Both the position numbers and the translations under genes were made by a program. A DNA stretch of 64,000 nucleotides from a virus. The stretch covers positions 1 to 64,000 of IMG/VR virus record IMGVR_UViG_3300044617_000389. One strand, written 5' to 3'. Of this stretch, positions 23,902 to 33,761 are shown in pieces. The notes under the pieces were generated by a model, which was not told the origin of the DNA, searched no databases, and saw only the letters and a program-made list of their open reading frames with translations. Within the stretch, counting starts at the first letter, position 1. Each line of letters opens with the position of its first letter.

Positions 23902-26900
23902 ATGGCACTTACATCACCTGGCGTAGAAGTTACAATCATTGACCAAAGTCAATATCTTCCTGCCCCAACAAATTCAGTTCCTCTTGTAGTTGTAGCGACA
24001 GCACAAGACAAAGCAAACCCGAACGGTACTGGTATTGCACAGGCAACAACTGCTGCAAATGCTGGTAAGTTGTTCCAAGTCACAAGTCAACGTGATCTTG
24101 TGTCACTATATGGTACACCGTTCTTCTATGAGACTGCTGATGGCACTCCAATTCAAGGTTATGAATTGAACGAATACGGTTTGCTAGCGGCATACTCATC
24201 ATTGGGTGTGACTAATCGTTGCTACGTATTAAGAGCAGACATTGATTTAGCAAGTCTAGTAGGTCAGACAGGTCGCCCAACTGGCGAACCAGAGAATGGC
24301 GCTTTCTGGCTAGATACTACATCAACTACTTGGGGCATCTTTGAATGGAGTGCTTCAACTAGTTTATTCTCTAACAAACTTCCATTAGTAATAACTGATT
24401 CAGATAATTTAGTTGCTGGCAAGCCAGCAGGTTATCTAGGAAGCGTTGGCGACTATGCTGTTATTGCAATACAAAATACAGCAAGCCCAGCAAGCCCAAC
24501 TGCAAGAGAGTATTTCTACAAGAATCCTAACAATACTTGGGTAGCAGTAGGTTCTATTGAATGGCAAGAAAGCGTACCTGCAGTAGTCGGTACACAGAGC
24601 AATCCAACATTGAACGCAGGTGACAAATTCAGCGTAACACTAGCAGGAGACTATCCGATAGAGTTAGCAAATGCTGAGATCATAGTACCTGGACTAGGTA
24701 ATAACACAGTTCAAGGAGTCGCGACCGAGATCAATAACTTAGGATGGCAGGGTATAACTGCTTCTGTTAATAGTTCAGGTCGATTACAAATTTTCTGCGG
24801 TAATTCAGCAGGTATCAATCTAACTGCTATCACCGGTACTGTATTGGCTGATATGGGCATCACACCATCTATCTATTACCCGCCTATAGTATATTATGCT
24901 ACATCAGCAGGTATGCCATTATGGGGTGCTGGACAACAAACACCTCGTCCAACTGGTTCAGTATGGTTGAAGGTAGGAGCATCAGGAAATGGTCTAGTCC
25001 CTTCAGTCAAAGAGTACGATGCAGTAGCAAGTGCTTGGAGATCTAAGAGCGTATCATTAGCAATAGGTGATGCGGCAGCCATAGCGGCGCTAGATTCAAC
25101 AGGTGGCCAGGCTATCCCTGCAGGAACAGTATACGGTCAATATGATTTCAATGCTCAGTTCGATGAGAGTATGGTTTATCTATGGAAGCGTCTAGCAACT
25201 GGCCCAACTGTAGTTACAGGTACTGACACAGCACCAAGTTTTAGTACAGGCCCATATACTGCTAATGTGTATATCACTACACCAAATAGCACAGGATGGA
25301 CAGGACCATATGCATTCTCATTAGCAGATAACACATTTGCTGAAGATTTCGTAGCAGCATGGCAAGCGGCAGTCATTCCGTATACAACTGCTACAGTAGG
25401 CACTGATGGTGCTATCCAGATCACTCATACACTTGGTGGTAGCATCATGGTAGATGATATCAGCCCAACAACTGGTCTAAGTCAAAACTTGATGAGTCAG
25501 GCTGGATTTGTGGCAGGAACTACAGAAGGCTGCAAGACAGGTTTCTTCATCAATACAACTTTCACAGTAGGACAAAACACTACTTCAGGTGGCGGTACTG
25601 GCGCTCAGTTCGTTGTAGACAAATTAAACTCGGCTGATATGAAGACACAGCAATATCATGTCACTGCTTTAGCAGCAGCGGGCACTGGTTACGCAGTAGG
25701 TGATAGCATCACAATCAATGGTGCTAACTTAGGCGGTACTACTGGTACTAACGATCTAGAAGTAATAGTGGCAGTTATCACTGGTGCTGGCCCAACTGGT
25801 CCTATCAGCAAGATTGCTATATCAACTAATAGTGACGGCCCTGCTCCTAAGAATGGCGTAATGTTGAGTAACTGGGTAGAATTTGACTACACAGCAAACG
25901 AAGGCGCGCCGACAGAGATTCCTGCAAACGGAACTAACTGGTTCTATAGTGTCGCTGATGAATGTGATATCATGGTAAATACAGCAGCAGGTTGGAGAGG
26001 ATATCGTACAGTAAACTTCAATAGCAATGGCTTCCCACTACCAAGTGGTGCTAATACTACAGATCCAAACGGACCTATAGTAAGCGCAAGTTTGCCAACT
26101 ACACAGAGTGATGGCACACCATTAGCATATGGTGATATATGGGTAGACACTAGCGATCTAGAAAATTATCCAGTAATCTTGCGTTGGCAGCAAGTTGACG
26201 GTGTTGATACATGGGTATTGATCGACAACACAGATCAAGTTTCAGGTTCAGGTATATTGTTTGCTGATGCACGTTGGTCATCAAATCAAAATACAATCAA
26301 CCCAGCAAATGATCCGATTCCAACAATCAAGTCATTGTTGCTAAGTTCAAACATAGACTTAGATGCTCCAAATGCAAATCTATATCCAGTAGGTATGTTG
26401 TTGTTTAACACACGCCGTTCAGGATATAACGTCAAGCAGTGGAGAAACAATTACTTCAATTCATTGAGTTTCCCAGATCAAACGATCCCAACTATACGTA
26501 GCACATGGGTGTCAGCAAGCGGCTTGCAGTCAAACGGTGCACCGTACATGGGTCGTAAGGCTCAAAGAGCAATGGTTGTTGCGGCAATGCGTTCAGTAGT
26601 AGATACAAATACTGCTATACGTGATGAAGATAATTTCTTCAACTTGATGGCAACACCTAACTATCCAGAACTACAGCCTAACATGGTTGTATTGAATAGT
26701 GATCGCGGTGAAACAGCATACATCTTAGGTGACACTCCAATGGGATTACCTGATGATGCAACAGCAATTCAAGCATGGGCAACTAATGCTGCAGGTGCTA
26801 CAAGCACAGGTGAAACAGGTTGTGTAACTCGCAACACTTATCTAGGCTTGTTCTACCCAAGTGGTATCGCACTAGACTTGAGTGGTAACGAAGTGGCAGT

Positions 26901-27492
26901 TCCAGCATCACACATGATGTTGCGCACATTCTTGCGTAACGATACAGTCGCTTATCCTTGGTTAGCGGCAGCAGGTACTCGTCGTGGTATCATCGATAAT
27001 GCATTGAATATCGGTTACTTAGATCGTGATACTGGTGAGTTCCAAGTCATCAAGACACGTATCGGCATCCGTGATGTGTTATACATCAACTTCATCAACC
27101 CATTAGTGTTCTTCACTGGCAACGGATTGTTGAACTATGGTAACAAGACATCATTCAATAGTCAGAGTGCGTTGGATAGAACAAACGTAGCACGTTTGAT
27201 CGCTTATGTCCGTCGACAGTTGACTATAGCCGCAAGACCATTCGTATTCGAACCAAATGATCAGTTGACTCGTCAACAGATTGCAGGTGTTATCGAATCA
27301 CTATTTGTTGATCTTGTTGCTAAACGAGGCATCTATGATTACTTGGTAATCTGTGATGAATCTAACAACACTCCTGCTAGAATAGATCGCAATGAGTTGT
27401 GGGTAGACGTAGCAATTGAGCCTGTCAAGGCTGCTGAGTTCATCTACATCCCAGTTCGTGTCTTGAACACAGGTGAGTTGTCAGGAGCGTAA
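23902..27492 (+). CDS. 18: tail sheath protein, T4 gp18-like, enlarged
   Basis: Contractile sheath subunit. 1196 residues from the ATG preceded by AGGAA; T4 gp18 has about 660. The N-terminus MALTSPGVEVTIIDQS and the C-terminal domain (APYMGRKAQRAMVVAA, RIGIRDVLYINFINP, then NELWVDVAIEPVKAAEFIYI) are classic sheath. Residues about 120-800 hold large insertions, rich in T, G, A and P, with WLD/WLK-type repeats (GAFWLDTTSTTWG, GSVWLKVGASGNG), likely outward-facing. Followed by tube gp19 as in T4. Confidence 0.93.
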   Translation: MALTSPGVEVTIIDQSQYLPAPTNSVPLVVVATAQDKANPNGTGIAQATTAANAGKLFQVTSQRDLVSLYGTPFFYETADGTPIQGYELNEYGLLAAYSSLGVTNRCYVLRADIDLASLVGQTGRPTGEPENGAFWLDTTSTTWGIFEWSASTSLFSNKLPLVITDSDNLVAGKPAGYLGSVGDYAVIAIQNTASPASPTAREYFYKNPNNTWVAVGSIEWQESVPAVVGTQSNPTLNAGDKFSVTLAGDYPIELANAEIIVPGLGNNTVQGVATEINNLGWQGITASVNSSGRLQIFCGNSAGINLTAITGTVLADMGITPSIYYPPIVYYATSAGMPLWGAGQQTPRPTGSVWLKVGASGNGLVPSVKEYDAVASAWRSKSVSLAIGDAAAIAALDSTGGQAIPAGTVYGQYDFNAQFDESMVYLWKRLATGPTVVTGTDTAPSFSTGPYTANVYITTPNSTGWTGPYAFSLADNTFAEDFVAAWQAAVIPYTTATVGTDGAIQITHTLGGSIMVDDISPTTGLSQNLMSQAGFVAGTTEGCKTGFFINTTFTVGQNTTSGGGTGAQFVVDKLNSADMKTQQYHVTALAAAGTGYAVGDSITINGANLGGTTGTNDLEVIVAVITGAGPTGPISKIAISTNSDGPAPKNGVMLSNWVEFDYTANEGAPTEIPANGTNWFYSVADECDIMVNTAAGWRGYRTVNFNSNGFPLPSGANTTDPNGPIVSASLPTTQSDGTPLAYGDIWVDTSDLENYPVILRWQQVDGVDTWVLIDNTDQVSGSGILFADARWSSNQNTINPANDPIPTIKSLLLSSNIDLDAPNANLYPVGMLLFNTRRSGYNVKQWRNNYFNSLSFPDQTIPTIRSTWVSASGLQSNGAPYMGRKAQRAMVVAAMRSVVDTNTAIRDEDNFFNLMATPNYPELQPNMVVLNSDRGETAYILGDTPMGLPDDATAIQAWATNAAGATSTGETGCVTRNTYLGLFYPSGIALDLSGNEVAVPASHMMLRTFLRNDTVAYPWLAAAGTRRGIIDNALNIGYLDRDTGEFQVIKTRIGIRDVLYINFINPLVFFTGNGLLNYGNKTSFNSQSALDRTNVARLIAYVRRQLTIAARPFVFEPNDQLTRQQIAGVIESLFVDLVAKRGIYDYLVICDESNNTPARIDRNELWVDVAIEPVKAAEFIYIPVRVLNTGELSGA

Positions 27493-27506
27493 TAGAAAAT
27501 ATAAAG

Positions 27507-27526
27507 AGAGCCTCGCGAGGGGCTCT
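27507..27526 (+). terminator. weak terminator hairpin after the sheath gene
   Basis: Stem AGAGCC / GGCTCT with an 8-nt loop holding TCGCGA. No T-run follows, so it may be an attenuator or a processing or stability hairpin rather than a full terminator. Confidence 0.5.
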
Positions 27527-27532
27527 TAAATT

Positions 27533-27540
27533 GATAAATA
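27533..27540 (+). promoter_or_regulatory. late promoter box GATAAATA
   Basis: GATAAATAC, leader with TAGGAG before the gp19 ATG at 27564. Confidence 0.75.
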
Positions 27541-27563
27541 CTTTAAAGTAGGAGAATTTACAA

Positions 27564-28202
27564 ATGGCAACAGCCTCACAATCATTGTTCAACATGACAG
27601 TAGCATCTGATAATGCCGGTGGCAATCAGGGCCTGTTAATGCCAAAACTACAATATCGCTTTAGAGTCAACTTCTTGAATTTCGGAGTTGATGCTGCAGG
27701 CGGATTATCATTAACTAAACAAGTAGTAGACTGCACACGTCCTAATTTAACATTTGACGAAGTAACACTAAACGTCTACAACTCAAGAATCTATCTTGCT
27801 GGTAAGCATACATGGTCAGAACTAACAATTAACGTTCGTGACGATGCTTCAGGCACAGTTTCAAGAGCGGTAGGTCAGCAATTGCAGAAGCAGTTAGATT
27901 TCGTAGAACAGGCTTCAGCGGCTACAGGTCAAGACTACAAGTTCCAAGTTAATATGGAAGTGCTAGATGGCGGTAACGGCACTAGTGCTCCAGTAGTGTT
28001 AGAAGCATGGGAGTGCTATGGTTGCTTCTTAAAGGGTGCTAACTATGGCGGCATGAACTATGCTACTAATGACCCTATGCAGATCGCATTAAACATACGT
28101 TATGATAACGCAATACAATCACCGTTATCAAGTGGCGTTGGCGCAAGCATAGGTAGAATCTTATCAGGCGACAGCGTAACTGGTATCGGCGGAACAACCT
28201 AA
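27564..28202 (+). CDS. 19: tail tube protein, T4 gp19-like
   Basis: Inner tube subunit. 212 residues, near T4 gp19 length (163) plus small extensions. Features: PKLQYRFRVNFLNFG at the N-terminus, LTKQVVDCTRPNLTFDEVTL, and AGKHTWSELTINVRDD, the usual tube pattern. Position directly after the sheath gene supports it. Own late promoter plus strong ribosome site. Confidence 0.9.
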   Translation: MATASQSLFNMTVASDNAGGNQGLLMPKLQYRFRVNFLNFGVDAAGGLSLTKQVVDCTRPNLTFDEVTLNVYNSRIYLAGKHTWSELTINVRDDASGTVSRAVGQQLQKQLDFVEQASAATGQDYKFQVNMEVLDGGNGTSAPVVLEAWECYGCFLKGANYGGMNYATNDPMQIALNIRYDNAIQSPLSSGVGASIGRILSGDSVTGIGGTT

Positions 28203-28221
28203 TAGTTAGGAGTTCCTGACT

Positions 28222-29421
28222 ATGGCGGGATTCGTTCAAAACCTACTTAAGGACGCTGCCGGAGCATTCTTCGGCAGCGATTACCTTAGAGATTACACCC
28301 ACGCCAGCAAGACGTTTAGGACTAATAGTTATCAAAATGCTCCTAAACTCAAATTCATATTTCATACCTACTTTAATATCAATCCAGAAGCGTGGCCAGA
28401 TTCAGTAGATAAAAATATAGGCTTATTAGTCAAAGAAGTAAAACTCCCTGCATACAGTTTCAACACTGTGCAGTTGAATCAATATAATAGAAAACGCATA
28501 ATACAAACTAAGATTAGATATGAACCTATAAACATAACATTCCATGATGATAATGATAACCTCATCAATAGAATGTGGTATGCTTACTACACTTACTATT
28601 ACTCAGACGCAACTAAACCAACTGTATTCTTAGGCAAGAGAGGTGCTGTACCTCCCAACAATGGTCAGAGTAATTCCACACAATCAACCAATGCTGATTA
28701 TGATGTATCAAACATATATGATTATAGCATTATGGGAAATGATGACTGGGGGTATATAGGCGAAACATCAACTCCTCGATTAGGACACAAAGTACCATTC
28801 TTTAAAAATATAACAGTATTTGGTTTCAATCAACATAGTTTCACAGCACATACTTTAATTAATCCAATCATCACTAATTTTAACCACGACACTTATAGTT
28901 ACAACGAAGGCGGCGGCGTGATGCAAAATTCTATGACAGTTGATTATGAGACTGTCGTATATAATGAAGGCGCTATAGACGGTAGATCGCCCGGCGATAT
29001 CGTTACTGGATTCGGTGATCAAGCAACATATGATAGAAGAGAAAGCCCTATACAAAAAGCAGGGGCCAATGGCACTATATTGGGACAAGGTGGACTTGTA
29101 GATGCTGCCGGTGGATTTGTACAAGACCTAGCATCCGGCAATCTCTTTGGAGCAGTTCAAAAAGCAGGCACTGCATATAATACTTTCAAAAATAAAAATC
29201 TTAAGGTTACTGCTAAACAAGAATTAGAAGGCATGTTAAGACAATCTTTAGGTGGGTTCGGTAGTCCGATAAGTACAAACAGAAATATATTGTTTGACAT
29301 ACCAAATAAGTCAGTCACACCATATACGATAGGAGTAGCAGGGGCGCCTACAATCAGCAACTCACCTACACCTAACCCAGTAACAGTAGTACCTGTAGCA
29401 GGACAACAGGTAAGGAAGTAA
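28222..29421 (+). CDS. tube-like protein, baseplate/tube initiator candidate
   Basis: 399 residues, 19 bp after gp19. Residues about 40-130 repeat tube-type logic (PKLKFIFHTYFNINPEAW, VKEVKLPAYSF, YNRKRIIQTKIRYEPINITF), suggesting a homologue of the tube fold. The remaining sequence is Y/N-rich, with a flexible GA-rich C-terminus. T4 gp54 and gp48 at the tube base share this fold, so one of these roles is likely. No direct match can be claimed by eye. Confidence 0.6.
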   Translation: MAGFVQNLLKDAAGAFFGSDYLRDYTHASKTFRTNSYQNAPKLKFIFHTYFNINPEAWPDSVDKNIGLLVKEVKLPAYSFNTVQLNQYNRKRIIQTKIRYEPINITFHDDNDNLINRMWYAYYTYYYSDATKPTVFLGKRGAVPPNNGQSNSTQSTNADYDVSNIYDYSIMGNDDWGYIGETSTPRLGHKVPFFKNITVFGFNQHSFTAHTLINPIITNFNHDTYSYNEGGGVMQNSMTVDYETVVYNEGAIDGRSPGDIVTGFGDQATYDRRESPIQKAGANGTILGQGGLVDAAGGFVQDLASGNLFGAVQKAGTAYNTFKNKNLKVTAKQELEGMLRQSLGGFGSPISTNRNILFDIPNKSVTPYTIGVAGAPTISNSPTPNPVTVVPVAGQQVRK

Positions 29422-29422
29422 T

Positions 29423-29791
29423 ATGAGATCGCTAGTTAATGTACAAGTATCAGGTATTGATAGAACTATAAAAATCTTTGATAGTTTTTACAATCAAAGC
29501 ATATCTATACCTACAAATCAATATGATATCGTATTAAGTTTTTTCAGAGATGTATGCGAGACAGACGCAATAGCACAAAATTTTACAGCATTTCTTTTTA
29601 AAGTATCACAACAATCAGGCTTAGATGCAATCGAATTATTAGAAAATATCAAAGGCACATCGAAAAACAAACTTCAGTTAAATCAAACTCTCGCATACTA
29701 TCTCAATAGTTTTAAATCTAAAACAAGCCTATATGGTGTAGCGGTAATACCTAAGCCTGTACAACCAGTGGCGCGCAATGTAGTTTTATGA
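29423..29791 (+). CDS. conserved structural-region protein, unknown function
   Basis: 122 residues, starts one base after the preceding stop. Helical in the middle (SFFRDVCETDAIAQNF), no motif. Sandwiched between tube-type and head completion genes and probably in the same late transcript. May be a chaperone or small virion protein. Confidence 0.7.
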   Translation: MRSLVNVQVSGIDRTIKIFDSFYNQSISIPTNQYDIVLSFFRDVCETDAIAQNFTAFLFKVSQQSGLDAIELLENIKGTSKNKLQLNQTLAYYLNSFKSKTSLYGVAVIPKPVQPVARNVVL

Positions 29792-29792
29792 T

Positions 29793-30230
29793 ATGGCAAA
29801 TTTTGCTCAAGGCCGTTATCACGTAAGAAATAAACAAAAGTATATAGGCAAAGGCGCGCCTAAATATCGTTCGGGTTGGGAACTAACATTTATGATGTTT
29901 TGTGATAATCACGATAGCGTCATTCAATGGGCTAGCGAGTCTATTCAAATCCCATATAGAAATCCGTTAACGGGAAAACAAACTATATACATACCTGACT
30001 TCTTTGTATTATACCAAGACAAATTGGGACAGCAGAAAGCAGAAGTAGTAGAGATCAAACCTAAGAAACAAAGCCTAATTGAGAGCAGAGTGGCTAGCGC
30101 AAAAGACAGAGCAGTGGTAGCACTTAATCATGCAAAATGGGCAGCGGCGATGGCCTATTGCAAAAGGATAGGTTGTACCTTTAGAGTAATCACCGAAGAT
30201 GATTTGTTCTATAAGGGTAAACGCAAATAA
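29793..30230 (+). CDS. 4: head completion protein, T4 gp4-like
   Basis: 145 residues, near T4 gp4. TnsA/PD-(D/E)XK-like layout: E30 in YRSGWELTF, P68-D69 in YIPDFFV, and E87-x-K89 in VVEIKPKK. The family is required to finish the packaged head before tail joining. A single base separates it from the preceding gene. Strong match by motif order. Confidence 0.85.
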   Translation: MANFAQGRYHVRNKQKYIGKGAPKYRSGWELTFMMFCDNHDSVIQWASESIQIPYRNPLTGKQTIYIPDFFVLYQDKLGQQKAEVVEIKPKKQSLIESRVASAKDRAVVALNHAKWAAAMAYCKRIGCTFRVITEDDLFYKGKRK

Positions 30231-30233
30231 ATA
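30226..30233 (+). promoter_or_regulatory. late promoter box, predicted leaderless
   Basis: AATAAATAC overlaps the gp4 stop and ends 5 nt before the ATG at 30238. Predicted transcript start falls on the start codon. Confidence 0.6.
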
Positions 30234-30237
30234 CTGC

Positions 30238-30720
30238 ATGACTAGAAAACTTGAAGAACTGTTCAACTTGTCCCAAGACGAAGAAAAATCTGAAGAATTT
30301 CAACTTCCACCTGAGACACAAGAGATTACAGTATCAGCATTAAACAACCTTGAGAAGATAGAAAATGCTCTACCTCAAGTGCGCGGACTTGAGACGGCTG
30401 ACGTAGAGATGGATCAATTAGCGGACCTAGCACAGAGTAGTTATAAAGACTTGATGGATCTAGGTATGCAGGTTGATAGCCGCTTTAGCAGTGAGATTTT
30501 CGGGGTAGCCGGAACCATGCTAGGACATGCGATTACTGCTAAGACTGCTAAAGTAAGCAAGAAACTCAAGATGATTGAGTTACAATTGAAGAAGGCAGCA
30601 CTGGATCAGAAGCAGTCAAGCAAGGACAAGGAGATTGACAATACTCCTTTAGGGGAGGGTAAATCGTTAGATAGAAACGAGATACTTAAGGCACTCCTAG
30701 ACAAAAAGACGGATAAATGA
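30238..30720 (+). CDS. 16: probable small terminase subunit, T4 gp16-like
   Basis: 160 residues from ATG 30238, a length like T4 gp16 (164). MTRKLEELFNLSQDEEK at the start, then a central helical hairpin (about 55-140) expected for the oligomerising domain, and a basic tail. Small terminases recognise DNA and stimulate the large subunit. Large terminase gp17 is not adjacent or anywhere in this window. Assignment is by pattern recall, size and neighbours; moderately sure. Confidence 0.6.
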   Translation: MTRKLEELFNLSQDEEKSEEFQLPPETQEITVSALNNLEKIENALPQVRGLETADVEMDQLADLAQSSYKDLMDLGMQVDSRFSSEIFGVAGTMLGHAITAKTAKVSKKLKMIELQLKKAALDQKQSSKDKEIDNTPLGEGKSLDRNEILKALLDKKTDK

Positions 30721-30726
30721 TAAATA
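30719..30726 (+). promoter_or_regulatory. late promoter box GATAAATA
   Basis: GATAAATA spanning the stop codon of the preceding gene; a second partial copy GATAAATG lies 7 bp before. ATG at 30749. Confidence 0.65.
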
Positions 30727-30748
30727 TTAGATACGGGAATTATAAGAT

Positions 30749-31360
30749 ATGAAAAGCCTAAAACAATACATTGCTGAAAGCGTACATTTGTACGATGTTA
30801 CAATCAAGATCGCAGGTGAAGTTGACAAGAACTTCTTGGACCTATTCATCTACAATCTTAAGAAGTTTGAACCAGCAGGTCCTATCACACCCAAGACACT
30901 TCCTATAGCGAAAGATGTCTATGGTTTCCCCGGAATTAAAAACGAACCAGTAACATTGTTAAAGTGCAAGTTCCGTTATCCATGCACAGAACCAATGGTT
31001 CAGCAATTAGCACAATTGTTAGGTTACAATTTGAATTATGTTCGTTTGGTTGATAGTAAGTATGACGATAGCATCAATCGTGAGCAAGAAGAATATGCTA
31101 ACCAAATGGAACCAAACAACAAAGACTTTGATAAGATCAGTGGTGCAGAACAAGCAAATAAAGATTATTCTGATTCATATCTAAGCAGTATCAAAGAGCA
31201 ATCAAAAGATAGTAAGATCATGATGCCGTATGCTGCCAAAGAAACACCAGATTCATTCGACCCTTTCAAGCCTTATTTAGATGATAAATCAATGGGTGAT
31301 AAGAGTCCTATGACAAACATCAAACGTCCAGAAAAGCCTAAGACAGGCGCGATGGCTTAA
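30749..31360 (+). CDS. virion-core protein with T4 IPIII-like leader
   Basis: 203 residues. The start MKSLKQYIAES is strikingly like the T4 IPIII capsid-targeting sequence MKTYQEFIAEA, with I8-A9-E10 as the cleavage site. Residues about 14-100 form a compact alpha/beta domain (LYDVTIKIAGEVDKNFLDLF, then a basic strand). The rest is polar, helical and disordered. Conserved in marine T4-like phages from memory, probably as a head core protein. Function unknown, packaging into the prohead strongly suggested. Confidence 0.75.
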   Translation: MKSLKQYIAESVHLYDVTIKIAGEVDKNFLDLFIYNLKKFEPAGPITPKTLPIAKDVYGFPGIKNEPVTLLKCKFRYPCTEPMVQQLAQLLGYNLNYVRLVDSKYDDSINREQEEYANQMEPNNKDFDKISGAEQANKDYSDSYLSSIKEQSKDSKIMMPYAAKETPDSFDPFKPYLDDKSMGDKSPMTNIKRPEKPKTGAMA

Positions 31361-31372
31361 GAGGAACCAATC

Positions 31373-33709
31373 ATGGATTTTAGAAAATTTTTAGAGATGG
31401 TTAATGAAGAAGATGCGTATGATAAAGACGTTAAACCTTCTGATAAACCGCATGACAAAGAAGCAGCCAGTGATCGTGCCAAAAAAGCCGCACTAGCCGC
31501 TAAAGACAAAAAGAAATCATTGAAAGATTGGTTCGATATCATTGATAAGAACATGATCAATGAAGCGGAGCAATTAACTATTGAGCCTGCAAAGCAATCT
31601 ACACAGGTAATCAAGCAAGGTACTAAGACATTAGGTACTGTTAGCAATCCTGCACTTGCCGCAACAATCAAATCAGCGATAGGCAAGGGCGAGATGAGTT
31701 TAGCCGGTGACGAACTTAATGAACTAAGCCCGAACACTATCAAATCAGCAGCCGCAAAGCGTGATGCGCAACAGCCTGGTCAAATGTCACAGGCTACACA
31801 ACGCAAAGACATAGAGACACACCTAACTAATCGTATCAATATGAATAAGAAATTAGGTGAAGAAGAACTTGACGAAAAAGCAGTAAGCAAAGCACAGCAA
31901 AAATTCATGGGCATGGTACGTGCCGCGCAAAAAGGCGAGAAGCCTATGAGCAAAGCAGTAGCAGATGTTGCCAAGTCAATGAAAAAGGGTGATGTTAAAG
32001 ACTTTGCACAAACTAAACACAAGGGTCTTCCTGAAAAGAAAAAGAAGACTAGCGAAGCAGAGATTCCAAAGTCAGGTCCTGACTATGGTGCAGGTTTAGG
32101 TGCAGGTCGCAAAGATAACGTATTAGAGGCAAAGCCAGATTTTATTGATCTTGATAAAGATGGTAACAAGAAAGAGTCAATGAAGAAGGCATCAGCCGAC
32201 AAAAAGAAAAAGAAGGTAGACGAAGCAATGAATACATTAGAAGCAGCCTATCACGAAGGCAAATCACATGGTTTAAGTAAGCATAGTTATGCTAGTAAAT
32301 ATAATGAAGGTAGTGATGAACACCGTCGTTATCACGAAGGTTATAAAGAAGGCATCGATGAGTGCTATGGCTTAATGCCAAATCGCGGCCTAGTAGTTAG
32401 CGAAGTTGAATCTGGTCAGGATGTCGTAGACAATATGGCAGGTTACGGCGCCGAAGAAGGCAGCATGGGAGAGATGGGGATGGCAGCAGATCCAGGCGCA
32501 GGTATGGCGGGCGTAGGAGAAGGTAATGCATTCACAGCCGCTCTTGCTAAAGCAGACAAAGGTGATAAGTTTTCAGTAGGTGGCAAGACATTTACTGATC
32601 GTTCAAACTATAGCGCAAAGATCGATGAATTTGCATTTGAATCCCTAGATAAGCAATTGAATGATTTGCTTAACGAAGGCCTAAGCGTAAACATGTCACA
32701 AGGTTTAAACGACGGCATGGGAGATGATTCAGTTAGTGTTTCAGCAACAGGTGATGATGCAGGCAAGTTGTTAGCATTCATCAAACAAGTTGGTCTAGGT
32801 GGATTAGGTGGTGAGCAACAAGTAGACGGTCCAGCAGAACCAGCAATGGCTGTAAGTGATTACGGTGCACCTAAGTTCAGTGGTTATGATGACAAAGGCG
32901 GCATGATGGGTCTATTGAAGGTCATGTCAGGTGGCGATGACTATAAAGATGAAGAAGGTCATGATCACGCTAAAGAAGAAACTTGCAACGAGTGCGGTGG
33001 CATGATGGAAGCAGGTCATAAGTGCGGCGAAGGTAAAGAGATGGTCGATGAAGTAGAATCAGAAGATCAGATGGAATATCAAGTTGCAGAAGATGATGGT
33101 GAAGGTTACGAGCAAGGTCAAGAAGCCGCAGCACAAATTGATTCAGCGATGGCAGCAGGTGGAACCGCAAAAGGCGGGGCGACTAACGAAGACGGTATGG
33201 AAAGCAATCCATTAGCGGCTGATGCAGTAGCATCAGCAGATGCAGCCGAAGAGGAAGAAGAAGCAATGAGCGAATCAAGAACAAGTTTCTTGAATCTATA
33301 CAAGAAACTAGCATGGCTCGCTGAAGAGTCAACTAGTGAGAAGGATGACAAGGCAGAAAAGGCTGGTAAGAAAGTCGCTAAAGATATCGAACATGATGAA
33401 GGTCATAAAGGTAAAGATGACGACAAAGCAGAAAAAGCCGGTAAAGAAGTAAAGAAAGACATCGAATACGATGACAAGAAAGACAAGAAAGAGAAGAAAT
33501 TAGATGAGTGGGCAAATGATGCAGGTAAAGATGGTACACAGCAGACATTTGAGCGCGATATTGAGTTCATGACTAAAGTGATTTCAGGTGGATTGAACAA
33601 GCCTAAGTCAACTGGTCAGCAAACTATCCCTGTACTTGCAGGTGATAAAGAGCGCACAGGCGATGAAGATATGTCAGAGTTCAGAAGACTAGCAGGATTA
33701 GGAAACTGA
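31373..33709 (+). CDS. large mosaic virion-internal protein
   Basis: 778 residues, extremely charged (K/E/D-rich). The N-terminus MDFRKFLEMVNEE is leader-like but lacks a strict [I/L]-x-E. Modules in order: ELNELSPNT (about 114-122); a DUF3008-like block (171-225, AQQKFMGMVRAAQKGEKP to TKHKGLPEKK); an EF-hand-like DLDKDGNKKE (259-268); a Y/H/E-rich block (HEGKSHGLSK, YHEGYKEGIDECYG); a CNECGG zinc-like site (C538, C541); K/E-repeats (DKAEKAGK) near the C-terminus; and a final EFRRLAGLG. This is a patchwork of phage virion modules. Function unknown; an injected or core protein is likely. Confidence 0.7.
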   Translation: MDFRKFLEMVNEEDAYDKDVKPSDKPHDKEAASDRAKKAALAAKDKKKSLKDWFDIIDKNMINEAEQLTIEPAKQSTQVIKQGTKTLGTVSNPALAATIKSAIGKGEMSLAGDELNELSPNTIKSAAAKRDAQQPGQMSQATQRKDIETHLTNRINMNKKLGEEELDEKAVSKAQQKFMGMVRAAQKGEKPMSKAVADVAKSMKKGDVKDFAQTKHKGLPEKKKKTSEAEIPKSGPDYGAGLGAGRKDNVLEAKPDFIDLDKDGNKKESMKKASADKKKKKVDEAMNTLEAAYHEGKSHGLSKHSYASKYNEGSDEHRRYHEGYKEGIDECYGLMPNRGLVVSEVESGQDVVDNMAGYGAEEGSMGEMGMAADPGAGMAGVGEGNAFTAALAKADKGDKFSVGGKTFTDRSNYSAKIDEFAFESLDKQLNDLLNEGLSVNMSQGLNDGMGDDSVSVSATGDDAGKLLAFIKQVGLGGLGGEQQVDGPAEPAMAVSDYGAPKFSGYDDKGGMMGLLKVMSGGDDYKDEEGHDHAKEETCNECGGMMEAGHKCGEGKEMVDEVESEDQMEYQVAEDDGEGYEQGQEAAAQIDSAMAAGGTAKGGATNEDGMESNPLAADAVASADAAEEEEEAMSESRTSFLNLYKKLAWLAEESTSEKDDKAEKAGKKVAKDIEHDEGHKGKDDDKAEKAGKEVKKDIEYDDKKDKKEKKLDEWANDAGKDGTQQTFERDIEFMTKVISGGLNKPKSTGQQTIPVLAGDKERTGDEDMSEFRRLAGLGN

Positions 33710-33731
33710 TCTGCAAGTCATTAAAGTGAAG

Positions 33732-33761
33732 AAATACCCGACTTATGTCGGGTATTTTTTT
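33732..33761 (+). terminator. intrinsic terminator
   Basis: 11-bp stem AAATACCCGAC / GTCGGGTATTT with a 4-nt loop and a run of T. Separates the core proteins from the fibre locus. Confidence 0.92.
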
